Assembly (NCBI GenBank): GCA_021774335.1
Contig: JAJFJD010000046.1
Location: forward strand, 248,001-312,000
DNA from: Alphaproteobacteria bacterium
GTDB lineage: Bacteria; Pseudomonadota; Alphaproteobacteria; UBA8366
DNA: 64,000 nt
Direction of reading: 5' to 3'
Positions 28,191 to 36,777 of this stretch are shown here, piece by piece. Every line of letters begins with the position of its first letter. The first letter of the stretch is position 1. The position numbers and the translations under genes were made by a program. The notes below the pieces were generated by a model. It searched no databases and was not told the DNA's origin. It worked only from the letters and a program-made list of their open reading frames with translations.

Positions 28191-29264
28191 TTATCCTTGC
28201 GCCTTTCGCGGGTCGAATGCGTCACGCACCGCCTCGCCGATGAACACCAACAGCGACAGCATGGCCGCGATTACGAAGAAGGCCGTGATGCCAAGCCAGG
28301 GAGCCTGGAGATTATCCTTACCCTGTTTCAAGAGTTCGCCCAAGGACGGCGATCCCGGCGGCAAGCCGAACCCCAAGAAATCGAGCGACGTCAGCGTGAC
28401 CACGGAGCCGGAGGTAATGAACGGCAGGAAGGTCAATGTCGCGACCATCGCGTTGGGCAACAAATGGCGGAACATGATCGTCCGGTTGTTGACGCCAAGC
28501 GCCCGCGCCGCCTTGACGTATTCGAAGTTCCGGGCGCGCAGAAACTCGGCCCTAACCACGCCGACCAGCGCGGTCCAGCTGAACAGCAGCATCAGGCCCA
28601 GCAGCCACCAGAAGCTCGGCTGCACGACGCTGGCCAGGATGATCAGCATGTAGAGCACCGGCAGGCCACTCCAAATCTCAATAGCGCGCTGGCCCAACAG
28701 GTCGGTCAGGCCGCCGAAATAGCCCTGCACCGCGCCGACGATAACGCCGACAATCGAACTCATGATGGTCAGCACCAATCCGAACAAGACCGATATCCGG
28801 AATCCATAGATGATGCGCGCCACTACATCGCGCGCGTTGTCGTCGGTTCCGAGCCAATTGCGCCATGACGGCGGGGCCGGGGCTGGCGCCGGCAAGTCGG
28901 AGATATGCGTATCGTAGCTAAACGGAATCGGCGGCCACACGATCCAGCCCTTCTTCTCGACCTGCTCGATGATGAAAGGATCGGTATAGTCGGCCTCCGC
29001 GTCGAAATCGCCGCCGAAGGTAGTCTCCGGATAGAACCGCATGAACGGGAAGTAGACGCCGCCGTCATATTGGATCAACAACGGTCGATCGTTGGCGATG
29101 ACCTCGGCGAACAGCGATCCGAAAAACAGCACGAGGAAAATCCAGGCCGACCAGTAACCCCGCTTGTTGGCCTTGAAATTCTCTATCCGCCGACGCGTCA
29201 TCGGCTTGATCCGTACGCCCAGAACGCGATCCCGCCCCGGCATGTCGACGGCGGCGGCGGTCAT
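28191..29264 (-). CDS. yejE: Oligopeptide ABC transporter permease YejE
   Basis: This 357-residue inner-membrane permease has one N-terminal membrane helix, a periplasmic loop of about 90 residues containing [25 protein letters not shown] in part, and five further helices carrying the binding-protein-dependent transport domain. The EAA-type loop [20 protein letters not shown] contacts the ATPase. The loop length and content match YejE rather than OppC. It overlaps yejB by four bases. It works with YejB, YejF and the binding protein YejA. Confidence 0.93.
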   Translation of the reverse strand: MTAAAVDMPGRDRVLGVRIKPMTRRRIENFKANKRGYWSAWIFLVLFFGSLFAEVIANDRPLLIQYDGGVYFPFMRFYPETTFGGDFDAEADYTDPFIIEQVEKKGWIVWPPIPFSYDTHISDLPAPAPAPPSWRNWLGTDDNARDVVARIIYGFRISVLFGLVLTIMSSIVGVIVGAVQGYFGGLTDLLGQRAIEIWSGLPVLYMLIILASVVQPSFWWLLGLMLLFSWTALVGVVRAEFLRARNFEYVKAARALGVNNRTIMFRHLLPNAMVATLTFLPFITSGSVVTLTSLDFLGFGLPPGSPSLGELLKQGKDNLQAPWLGITAFFVIAAMLSLLVFIGEAVRDAFDPRKAQG

Positions 29265-30376
29265 GTCTCGCGCCCCTCGAAATCGATCCGCGGATCGACC
29301 ATCATGTAGGTCAGGTCGCCGACGAGCTGCAACAGCAGCCCCAGCAATGTGAACATATAGAGCGTCGCGAACATCACCGGGTAATCGCGATCGATCGCCG
29401 CCTCGAATCCAAGCAAGCCGAGGCCGTCGAGCGAGAAAATCACCTCGATCAGCAGCGACCCCGTGAACAGCATGCCGATGAACGCGCCGGGAAAGCCGGC
29501 GATGACGATCAGCATCGCATTCCGAAAGACATGCCCGTATAGAACCTGCCTTTCACCGAGTCCCTTGGACCGCGCGGTTACGACATATTGCTGTCCGATC
29601 TGATCGAGGAAAGAGTTCTTGGTCAGCATCGTCAGGCCCGCGAACCCACCGATTACCAACGATAGGATCGGCAGAGCCATGTGCCAGAAATAATCGACGA
29701 TCCGCATCGGCCAGGACAGCGAGGCCCAATCATCCGACACCAACCCCCGCAAAGGGAACCAGTCGAGATACCGTCCGCCGGCGAAGACAACGATCAACAG
29801 GATAGCGAACAGAAATCCAGGAATAGCATTGCCGAAAATCACCGCGCCACTGGTCCAAATATCGAAGCGCGATCCGTCCCGGATCGCCTTGGCAACGCCG
29901 AGCGGTATCGAGATCAGATAAATGATCAGCGTACTCCAGACGCCGATGGAGATGGAGACCGGCATTTTCTCGAGAATGAGTCCCACCACGTCCTTGTCGC
30001 GGAAGAAGCTCTTACCGAAATCAAATGTCAGGTAGTTGCCGATCATCGCGAAGAAACGTTCGTGCGGCGGTTTATCGAAACCGAACTGCTTCTCGAGTTG
30101 TTTGATAAAAGCCGGGTCCAGTCCTTGCGCGCCGCGATATTTGCTGGTCACGGCATTGTCGCCGACACTTTGACCCTGCCGTTGGCCACTGCTGACTTCG
30201 GAGCCTTCGTTGCCCGTGATTCGCGCGGTTGCATCGACTGCCGTGCCTTGTATCTCGGCAAGCACCCGCTCGACGGGACCGCCCGGCGCGAGTTGAATCA
30301 CGATGAAGTTGACGATCATGATGCCGAGCAACGTCGGCACGATCAAAAACAGACGCCGGATAATATAACTCAGCAT
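29261..30376 (-). CDS. yejB: Oligopeptide ABC transporter permease YejB
   Basis: This 371-residue permease begins with an inner-membrane helix ([19 protein letters not shown], residues 1-19). It then has a large periplasmic insertion of roughly 100 residues, characteristic of YejB compared with OppB, and five more helices. The EAA-type loop reads [21 protein letters not shown]. It forms the translocation path with YejE. It begins 23 bases after the yejA stop and overlaps yejE by four bases. Confidence 0.93.
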   Translation of the reverse strand: MLSYIIRRLFLIVPTLLGIMIVNFIVIQLAPGGPVERVLAEIQGTAVDATARITGNEGSEVSSGQRQGQSVGDNAVTSKYRGAQGLDPAFIKQLEKQFGFDKPPHERFFAMIGNYLTFDFGKSFFRDKDVVGLILEKMPVSISIGVWSTLIIYLISIPLGVAKAIRDGSRFDIWTSGAVIFGNAIPGFLFAILLIVVFAGGRYLDWFPLRGLVSDDWASLSWPMRIVDYFWHMALPILSLVIGGFAGLTMLTKNSFLDQIGQQYVVTARSKGLGERQVLYGHVFRNAMLIVIAGFPGAFIGMLFTGSLLIEVIFSLDGLGLLGFEAAIDRDYPVMFATLYMFTLLGLLLQLVGDLTYMMVDPRIDFEGRET

Positions 30377-30399
30377 CGCGCCTTATCCGGTCCGCACGG

Positions 30400-32271
30400 T
30401 CACTTGGCCTTCGGCGGCGATTTGCGCCGCTGCAATCCGTCGGCCTTGGCACGATCGACCCACCAACTCATGAACTGCACGCCGCTTTTTGGCGTGACGG
30501 CGGGGCGTCCGAACTTGTTCCAGTGAACCACCCGGTCGTAGGGAATGTGCCAGTGTGGAATCACGATATGCTGCGACAGCAACACGCGGTCGAGTGCCCG
30601 CGTGTATGTCACCAAGCTCTTGCGGTCGGGCGCGGCGATCAGTTTCTCGATGATATCGTCCGCGACCGCATTCTTGAGACCGGCATAATTGCGGCTGCCG
30701 ACACGATCGGCCGCCGTCGTGCCCCAGAAATCGCGCTGCTCGTTACCGGGCGAGTCCGACTGCCCCCACGACATCACGATCATATCGAAGTCGAAATTCT
30801 GGACGCGCTGTTGATACTGAGCGGTATCCACCGTCCGAACCCGCAGGTCGATGCCGAGCCGTTTCAGGTTTTTCTTGAACGGCAGGGCAATACGTTCGAA
30901 CAGCGGACTCACGAGGAGGACCTCGAAGCTCATTTGCTTCTTGGTTTTTTCATGCGTCAGGATTCGCGTCTTCGGGTCGACGCGCCATCCGGCCTCGCGA
31001 AGTATCTTGTTGGCGATACGAAGGTTGGCGCGAATGTTGCCGCTGCCATCGCTCTTTGGATTGCTGTATGCCTTGCTGAAGACATCCGGCGGCAATCGAT
31101 CTTGGTATTCCTGTAGTACCGCCAACTCGTCGCCCTTCGGCAACCCGGTGGACGCCAACTCCGAGTTCTCAAAATAACTGCCGGTCCGCGAATACTGGCC
31201 ATAGAAAAGCGTCTTGTTGGACCATTCGAAATCGAAGGCGTAATCGAGCGCGCGGCGCACCCGCGGGTCCTTGAACAGATCCCGCCGCAGGTTATATGCG
31301 AAACCCTGCATACCGGTGGACCGGTTGTGATCCAGCTGGACCTTCTGGATCATGCCGTCGCGCACCGCCGACGTGTCATAGGCGGTCGCCCAGTTCTTCG
31401 ACGAACTCTCACGCCGAAAGTCGTAACTGCCTGCCTTGAAGGCCTCCAGCGCCACGGTTGTGTCGCGGTAATACTCGTAACGCAACGTGTCGAAGTTGTA
31501 CTGACCGATGTGGGTCGGATGGCGGGCAGCCCAGTAATCCTTGACCCGCTCATATTCGACGGCCCGGTTCGCCTCGAAAGATTTCACACGATAGGCACCG
31601 TTACCGAGTGGCGGTTCCAGCGTCGTTTTGGTGAAGTCCCGGTCTTTCCAGTAGTGTTTCGGCAGGACGGAAAGCTGGCCGATGATCAACGGCAGTTCGC
31701 GATTTACTTTGCCCGGCTTGAACGAAAACTTGACGCTGCGCGTTCCAACTTTCTCGACCTTGGCGACATTGCCATAATAGAACCGGTAGAACGGAGCGCC
31801 TTTCGCGACCAGCGTTTCGAAAGTCCAAATCACGTCCTCCACTGAAATCGGCTTGCCGTCGTGCCAGCGCGCATCCGGGTTCAAATGAAAGGTGATCCAG
31901 GAGCGATCGGTCGGCATTTCCACCGACTTGGCGATCAACCCGTACATGGAAAAAGGTTCGTCTGCCGACGACACCATCAAGGTGTCATAGATCAGCCCGA
32001 TACCCGACGCCGAACGGCCTTTGACGATGAAATTATTGAAACTATCGAATCCGCCGATCGCGCTGAGCTTGACGTCACCGCCCTTCGGCGCGTTCGGATT
32101 CACATAGTCGAAATTCTTGAAATCGGCGGGATATTTCAAATCGCCGTGCATCGCGATGCCGTGGCCGCGATACATGTCGGCGGCCGATGCGGCGCCCAAA
32201 CCCGCCACTACTCCCGCCATCATCCACAGTGTGGCGATCAGGAATACGGCGGCAGCGTTCCTATGTCTCAT
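30400..32271 (-). CDS. yejA: Periplasmic oligopeptide-binding protein YejA
   Basis: This 623-residue solute-binding protein of family 5 (DppA/OppA type) has a signal peptide from residue 1 to about 31, ending ASA. The mature part has the family block DARWHDGKPISVEDVIWTFE near residue 135 and the YejA-like start YRGHGIAMHGDLKYPADFKNF split by loops. It captures peptides in the periplasm for YejBEF. GGGAGG lies nine bases before the ATG at 32271, and a TATAAT box lies 24 bases upstream. The frame is open to 32316 but that part reads as leader. It is the first gene of the run. Confidence 0.93.
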   Translation of the reverse strand: MRHRNAAAVFLIATLWMMAGVVAGLGAASAADMYRGHGIAMHGDLKYPADFKNFDYVNPNAPKGGDVKLSAIGGFDSFNNFIVKGRSASGIGLIYDTLMVSSADEPFSMYGLIAKSVEMPTDRSWITFHLNPDARWHDGKPISVEDVIWTFETLVAKGAPFYRFYYGNVAKVEKVGTRSVKFSFKPGKVNRELPLIIGQLSVLPKHYWKDRDFTKTTLEPPLGNGAYRVKSFEANRAVEYERVKDYWAARHPTHIGQYNFDTLRYEYYRDTTVALEAFKAGSYDFRRESSSKNWATAYDTSAVRDGMIQKVQLDHNRSTGMQGFAYNLRRDLFKDPRVRRALDYAFDFEWSNKTLFYGQYSRTGSYFENSELASTGLPKGDELAVLQEYQDRLPPDVFSKAYSNPKSDGSGNIRANLRIANKILREAGWRVDPKTRILTHEKTKKQMSFEVLLVSPLFERIALPFKKNLKRLGIDLRVRTVDTAQYQQRVQNFDFDMIVMSWGQSDSPGNEQRDFWGTTAADRVGSRNYAGLKNAVADDIIEKLIAAPDRKSLVTYTRALDRVLLSQHIVIPHWHIPYDRVVHWNKFGRPAVTPKSGVQFMSWWVDRAKADGLQRRKSPPKAK

Positions 32272-32295
32272 CGAAGGCGCCTCCCAGTTGCGGTT

Positions 32296-32301
32296 ATTAT
32301 A
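32296..32301 (-). promoter_or_regulatory. Consensus -10 box upstream of yejA
   Basis: On the minus strand the sequence reads TATAAT, ending 24 bases before the yejA ATG, with an AT-rich stretch further upstream. No good -35 hexamer is found at 16-18 bases, so the promoter may depend on an activator or the match may be chance. The resulting leader would be short and carry the GGGAGG site. Confidence 0.4.
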
Positions 32302-32416
32302 GTGCCCCTCGACCAATCCGAGTACCGCATCCTCGCGAATCGCCCTTCGATGTCAAATTAGAATATTGTAAGATTTTCGTTATTTGACAGGCAATTTATC
32401 GCGGATTCCAGCGCTG

Positions 32417-33205
32417 TCACGCGTCTTTGAGATAGGCCATCGCTTCACGGTGGCAAGTTTCGTTGGCCGCCGCCAGCACATGACCATCCGAGTGCCGGTC
32501 CAGTGGCGCGCCGGACCAATCCGTCATGATGCCGCCCGCCCCTTCGACCACCGGCACCAGCGCCATGAAATCGTAAATCTTCAGGCAGGCTTCAGTTACC
32601 AAATCGACATAGCCCGTCGCCAGCAGTCCGTAAGCGTAACAATCCCCGCCGTAGCGTGACAGCGCGACCTGCGCCGCCATGGCATCCACGCGCGTGCGCT
32701 CGTCATCGGTCTTGAACATGTCCGGGTGGGTTGTGTAATTCGTCGCCGTCGCCAGGGTCGAATCCTTGCGGGTCTCGATCGGCGCGCCGTTCAATGTTGT
32801 CGGCGTGCCCGCCGCCCCGACCCATCGTTCGCCGGAAATTGGCTGGTCGATGATCCCGAGGATCGGTTTCCCATTCCGCATCAACGCAATCAGGGTGCCG
32901 AAAATCGGCATGCCGCTAATGAAGGCCTTGGTACCGTCGATCGGATCGAGCACCCAGGCGAATTCCGCCTCGGTCCGGACAAAGCCGTGCTCTTCGCCGA
33001 AAATACCGTGATCCGGGTGCGCGTCTTCGATGATCGTCCGCAACGCCGTTTCAGCCTCGCGGTCGGCGATCGTCACCGGGCTGTCATCGGCTTTGGTGTC
33101 GACGGGGATCGGCGTCCGGAAGTATCGCCGGATGATCGCGCCGCTTGCATCGGCAAGCTGCCCGGCCAGTGCAATGAACTCGTCGGGGCAGCGTTCTGCC
33201 GTCAT
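32417..33205 (-). CDS. hisN: Histidinol-phosphatase (inositol monophosphatase family)
   Basis: This 262-residue magnesium-dependent phosphatase carries GEEHG (residues 70-74) and DPIDGTKAF (87-95), the two metal sites of the IMPase family. In place of the WDxAAG motif of inositol monophosphatases it has YDFMALVPVVEGAGG, the form seen in HisN-type histidinol-phosphate phosphatases. It would remove phosphate in the penultimate steps of histidine synthesis. It lies 52 bases downstream of the cytochrome c gene on the same strand. Other histidine genes are not in the window, so function rests on the motif. Confidence 0.88.
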   Translation of the reverse strand: MTAERCPDEFIALAGQLADASGAIIRRYFRTPIPVDTKADDSPVTIADREAETALRTIIEDAHPDHGIFGEEHGFVRTEAEFAWVLDPIDGTKAFISGMPIFGTLIALMRNGKPILGIIDQPISGERWVGAAGTPTTLNGAPIETRKDSTLATATNYTTHPDMFKTDDERTRVDAMAAQVALSRYGGDCYAYGLLATGYVDLVTEACLKIYDFMALVPVVEGAGGIMTDWSGAPLDRHSDGHVLAAANETCHREAMAYLKDA

Positions 33206-33257
33206 GGATAATTCCCGCAGCGGTTACCGGGGCGTTGACCGTCCTGACGGACGGCGG

Positions 33258-33803
33258 TTAGGGCATCGGCTTCGGGCTATCGCTCAACGACCGCAGATAG
33301 GCGATGAGATCCGCCCGATCCTTGTCTTTCTTGAGACCAGCATACGTCATCTTGGTGCCCTTGGCGTAAACCTTGGGCTTGTAGAGGAACTTGCTGAGTT
33401 CCTCATATTCCCAATTTTTGCCCATCCCCTTCAACACGTTGGAATAACCGAACCCGGAGACCGCGGCCTGTTTGGCACCAACGACATTCCACAGATTGGG
33501 GCCGATCTTGTTCTTACCGCCCTTTTCGAAGGTGTGACAGGACGCACATTTCTTGGCGACCTTCTTGCCATTTTCGACGTTCGCGGCGGCGAGCATCGGC
33601 CCGACCATGGCGGGGCCAGCCGGCGCGGCGGCAGTCTGCGTGGGCGCGCTTCCACCGGCGCCCGCGGCGATCGCAAAGGCGGGCTTCGCCAGCGGCATGG
33701 GGTGATAGATTTGATCGGCAATGAAACCCGCCATCAAGGCAAGCAGTCCTGCGCTGAGCACGGCGCCAGCGACCTTATTCACGAAGAGCGGATCTTTCCC
33801 CAT
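33258..33803 (-). CDS. Membrane-anchored c-type cytochrome
   Basis: This 181-residue protein has an uncleaved N-terminal anchor (about residues 8-30), an alanine- and proline-rich linker (40-72) and one cytochrome c domain. Heme is bound by CASCH (residues 86-90), with M152 in GTKMTYAG as the probable second axial ligand. Its layout resembles the membrane-bound cytochrome c552/CycM type that carries electrons from the bc1 complex to cytochrome oxidase. ATG 33803 was preferred over a TTG 36 bases upstream because it gives the conserved short N-terminus. It is divergent from kdsB. Confidence 0.9.
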   Translation of the reverse strand: MGKDPLFVNKVAGAVLSAGLLALMAGFIADQIYHPMPLAKPAFAIAAGAGGSAPTQTAAAPAGPAMVGPMLAAANVENGKKVAKKCASCHTFEKGGKNKIGPNLWNVVGAKQAAVSGFGYSNVLKGMGKNWEYEELSKFLYKPKVYAKGTKMTYAGLKKDKDRADLIAYLRSLSDSPKPMP

Positions 33804-34001
33804 AGCCTCAACCTGTAATTTTTGAACCTTGCGCACCAAATAAAGTGCGCCTCAGGAATATCACCCGAAGCGCATCGCCAACAAGCTGGCGTAACCTATA
33901 CCAATGGGCTGTAATGCCGAAAGTCGGGGCGGCACTGCGCGGCAAAATGACGCAGACCGGCCTCATTCGAATCAAACCAGCAATCGTCATAATCCATTCC
34001 G

Positions 34002-34745
34002 ATGTCCGCACCGCAAAACCCCATCGTGATCATCCCCGCCCGCATGGCGTCGATCCGGTTCCCCGATAAGCCATTGGCGGCTATCGATGGAATCCCGATG
34101 ATCGTCCATGTCATGCGCCGCGCCGAAGAGGCCAATGTCGGTCCCGTCCTGGTCGCGGCCGCCGAACAGGAGATTGCCGACGCGATCGACGCAGCCGGCG
34201 GCACGGCCATCCTGACCGATCCGGACCTGCCCTCCGGTTCGGACCGGATCCACCAGGCGCTCGTGCGATTCGATCCTGACGGCAACCATGATGCGGTCGT
34301 CAACGTGCAGGGTGACCTGCCGACGATCGAACCCACGGCCATTAACACGGCGCTTCACGCCCTATCGGGCGATGGCGTCGACATCGCCACCCTCGCCGCG
34401 GTCATCACCCGGGACGCGGAACGCGACGACCCCAATGTGGTGAAGGCGGTGGTGCCCTTGGCCGACGGTGCGCGGCAGGGCCGGGCGCTCTATTTCACCC
34501 GCGCGACCGCACCGGCAGGGGACGGCCCCTTGTTGCACCATATCGGCCTCTACGCCTACCGGCGGGCCGCGCTGGAGCGGTTCATCGAATTGCCGCCCGG
34601 CGTCCTGGAAATACGAGAGAAACTCGAACAGTTACGGGCGCTTGAGGCCGGCATGCATATCGAAGTGGCGCTCGTTGACACGGTTCCGCTCGGCGTCGAT
34701 ACTCCGGCCGACCTTGAACGCGCGGCACAAATTCTCGCGCGATAA
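34002..34745 (+). CDS. kdsB: 3-deoxy-manno-octulosonate cytidylyltransferase
   Basis: This 247-residue enzyme makes CMP-Kdo from CTP and Kdo, the activated sugar for the lipopolysaccharide inner core. The nucleotide-binding start [16 protein letters not shown] and the block [13 protein letters not shown] are family hallmarks, though the latter has DLP where many enzymes have [20 protein letters not shown] and [15 protein letters not shown] complete the match. It implies a Gram-negative outer membrane with Kdo. It lies 15 bases upstream of pheA on the same strand. Confidence 0.93.
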   Translation: MSAPQNPIVIIPARMASIRFPDKPLAAIDGIPMIVHVMRRAEEANVGPVLVAAAEQEIADAIDAAGGTAILTDPDLPSGSDRIHQALVRFDPDGNHDAVVNVQGDLPTIEPTAINTALHALSGDGVDIATLAAVITRDAERDDPNVVKAVVPLADGARQGRALYFTRATAPAGDGPLLHHIGLYAYRRAALERFIELPPGVLEIREKLEQLRALEAGMHIEVALVDTVPLGVDTPADLERAAQILAR

Positions 34746-34760
34746 GATGGATTCCCAGCC

Positions 34761-35621
34761 ATGACGGCAAAATCGGACAACCTGATCGCGTTTCAGGGTC
34801 TCCCTGGTGCTTATTCGGACCTCGCCTGCAGGACCGCCTATCCCGACATGGAGACCCTGCCCTGCTGGACCTTCGAGGACGTCTTCGCGGCGATCCATGA
34901 CGGTAAGGCGCGGCTCGCGATGATTCCGATCGAGAATTCAGTGGCCGGGCGGGTCGCGGACATTCACCACCTGCTGCCGGATTCGGGCCTGCACATCATC
35001 GGCGAACGTTTCGAGCGGGTGAACCACCAGCTCCTGGCGTGCAAGGGCGTGAAGATCGAGGACCTGGAGACCGTGCACAGCCATGTGCATGCGCTTTCGC
35101 AATGCCGCAACATCATCCGCGAGCTTGGCGTCCAGGCCGTCGTTCATGTGGATACCGCCGGGTCGGCGAAGGAACTATCCGAGACCGGTGACCGCACGAT
35201 GGGCGCGATTGCATCGACCCTGGCGGCCGAGACCTACGGCCTCGACATTCTGCGGACCGATATCGAGGACGAAGACCACAACACCACGCGGTTCATCGTG
35301 ATGGCGATGGAACCGATCGACCCCGACCCCAAGGACGGCATGGTCGTCACCTCCTTCGTGTTCCGCGTGCGCAACGTGCCGGCGGCCCTGTACAAGGCGA
35401 TGGGCGGTTTCGCGACCAACGGCGTGAACATGACGAAGCTGGAATCCTACATGGTGCGCGGGCAGTTCACCGCGACCCAGTTCTATGCCGATATCGAAGG
35501 GCATCCGGATAACACATCGGTCCGGCTCGCGCTGGAGGAATTGGGCTTCTTCAGCCGCGAAGTGAAGATTCTAGGCGTCTATCCGGCGTCGCCGCACCGC
35601 GCGCACGTCAACAACGTCTGA
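34761..35621 (+). CDS. pheA: Prephenate dehydratase with ACT domain
   Basis: This 286-residue monofunctional enzyme converts prephenate to phenylpyruvate in phenylalanine synthesis. The catalytic domain (about residues 7-185) begins AFQGLPGAYSDLA, has AMIPIENSVAGRV near 53-65 and the catalytic TTRF motif at 175-178. A C-terminal ACT domain (about 195-275) with KLESYMVRGQ binds phenylalanine for feedback inhibition. It lacks a chorismate mutase domain. It is 15 bases from kdsB and probably co-transcribed. It converges on nudC, with 15 bases between. Confidence 0.94.
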   Translation: MTAKSDNLIAFQGLPGAYSDLACRTAYPDMETLPCWTFEDVFAAIHDGKARLAMIPIENSVAGRVADIHHLLPDSGLHIIGERFERVNHQLLACKGVKIEDLETVHSHVHALSQCRNIIRELGVQAVVHVDTAGSAKELSETGDRTMGAIASTLAAETYGLDILRTDIEDEDHNTTRFIVMAMEPIDPDPKDGMVVTSFVFRVRNVPAALYKAMGGFATNGVNMTKLESYMVRGQFTATQFYADIEGHPDNTSVRLALEELGFFSREVKILGVYPASPHRAHVNNV

Positions 35622-35636
35622 CGCGCGCTACAGTCC

Positions 35637-36536
35637 CTATAGTCCCAGCCATTCGTTGATCAACCGCCGCGAAATCGAATCCTTGCGGGGCAGGCGGAAC
35701 GTCGCGTCCTCCGGTGAATTCAACAGAAAATCGCGCGAGAACCACTGCGCGCCGTCTTCCAGCTCGTTATAGTCCACCGTCAGGTCGAAGGTTGTCGCCC
35801 GCGCGGTATAACCGAGCATGATGTTGGCCGGAAACGGCCAGGGCTGCGACGAATGGTAGGTCGTGTCGGTGATCTCGAGGCCGACCTCTTCAAAAACTTC
35901 ACGCGCGACCGCATCCTCCAGGCTTTCGCCGGGCTCGACGTAGCCGGCCAGGATCGAATGCTGCCCCGGCAACATGCTCGACTTGCGGCCGAGGACCACG
36001 CGATCCCCACCGTCATGAATCAGCATGATCACCGCCGGGTCGGTGCGCGGGAAACAGAGGTTCCGGCAGTCCGCGTTGCTGCATTGGCGCACGTGACCGG
36101 CTTCCTTGACCTCGGTCGCGCTGCCGCAGAGGCCGCAGAACCGGTGCCGCTTGTGCCAGGTCATCATTGCCCGGGCATAGGCCAGCAGGCCGCCTTCGTT
36201 GGCCGTCATGCGCGGACCGACGCGCCGCAAGTCCTGAAACGTGCCGTAGTCCCGTAACGGCGGTTCATCGTGATGCGAGACATCGATGGCAAAATGCGCG
36301 GTTTCCTCGACGAGACCCAGGAAAACGATCGCTTCGGCATTGTCGAGCGGTACGTGTCCCGTGGGCAACGTCACCGGCTGCGGAAAATCGCCCTCGATCA
36401 CCAGGCTCCGCGACCGCCAGACGGGGACGATCCGCGAGGCCGGATCGGTCAGTTGCGAGTCGAGCCACCCGGCATCCTTGCGCAGATGGCCGGCACGGTC
36501 GATTTCGATGCTTGCATAGGTATTTGCACTTTTCAT
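35637..36536 (-). CDS. nudC: NAD(+) diphosphatase / NADH pyrophosphatase
   Basis: This 299-residue Nudix hydrolase cleaves NAD(H) and removes NAD caps from RNA. It has a zinc ribbon with C134, C137, C152 and C157, the Nudix box GYVEPGESLEDAVAREVFEEVG (198-219) and the NADH-specific SQPWPFP motif (230-236), so the specificity is well supported. The start at 36536 was chosen because homology begins there; no strong Shine-Dalgarno is visible, and the frame upstream runs across the 4.5S RNA gene on the other strand. It is divergent from ffs. Confidence 0.92.
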   Translation of the reverse strand: MKSANTYASIEIDRAGHLRKDAGWLDSQLTDPASRIVPVWRSRSLVIEGDFPQPVTLPTGHVPLDNAEAIVFLGLVEETAHFAIDVSHHDEPPLRDYGTFQDLRRVGPRMTANEGGLLAYARAMMTWHKRHRFCGLCGSATEVKEAGHVRQCSNADCRNLCFPRTDPAVIMLIHDGGDRVVLGRKSSMLPGQHSILAGYVEPGESLEDAVAREVFEEVGLEITDTTYHSSQPWPFPANIMLGYTARATTFDLTVDYNELEDGAQWFSRDFLLNSPEDATFRLPRKDSISRRLINEWLGL

Positions 36537-36603
36537 AAAGCGAATTTCGCACGGTTGCCGCAGGCCACGCAACTGGCACCGGGCGGTGGCGGCCCGACTC
36601 CCC

Positions 36604-36634
36604 TTGCCTTCTCGACACCGGTAGCTGATATAGT
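36604..36634 (+). promoter_or_regulatory. Probable promoter of the SRP RNA gene
   Basis: TATAGT (36629-36634) differs at one position from the -10 consensus and lies seven bases before the first paired base of the 4.5S RNA. TTGCCT (36604-36609) is a weaker -35 at a rather long spacing of 19 bases. Placement relative to the RNA supports real use. Confidence 0.5.
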
Positions 36635-36640
36635 GAAATT

Positions 36641-36738
36641 GGAAGGTTGGTCTGCGGACGGATCCCTCGCCAACCCGGTCAGATCCGGAAGGAAGCAGCC
36701 GTAACGAGTCAGGTTCGGGTCGCCCGGCCGGCCTTCCA
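36641..36738 (+). ncRNA. ffs: Signal recognition particle RNA (4.5S, small bacterial type)
   Basis: The conserved apical domain is seen as CCCGGTCAGATCCGGAAGG (from 36675), followed by AAGCAGCCGTAACGA and the closing strand up to CGGGTCG. The ends pair, with GGAAGG at 36641-36646 against CCTTCC at 36732-36737, forming the long hairpin of the short bacterial SRP RNA. It binds Ffh and targets membrane proteins co-translationally. It lies 40 bases upstream of dnaX, a position common in Alphaproteobacteria. The exact ends are estimated from pairing. Confidence 0.92.
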
Positions 36739-36777
36739 CTCGACAATGGGAGCCGAAGGTAAGAACAGTCCCGCCGC

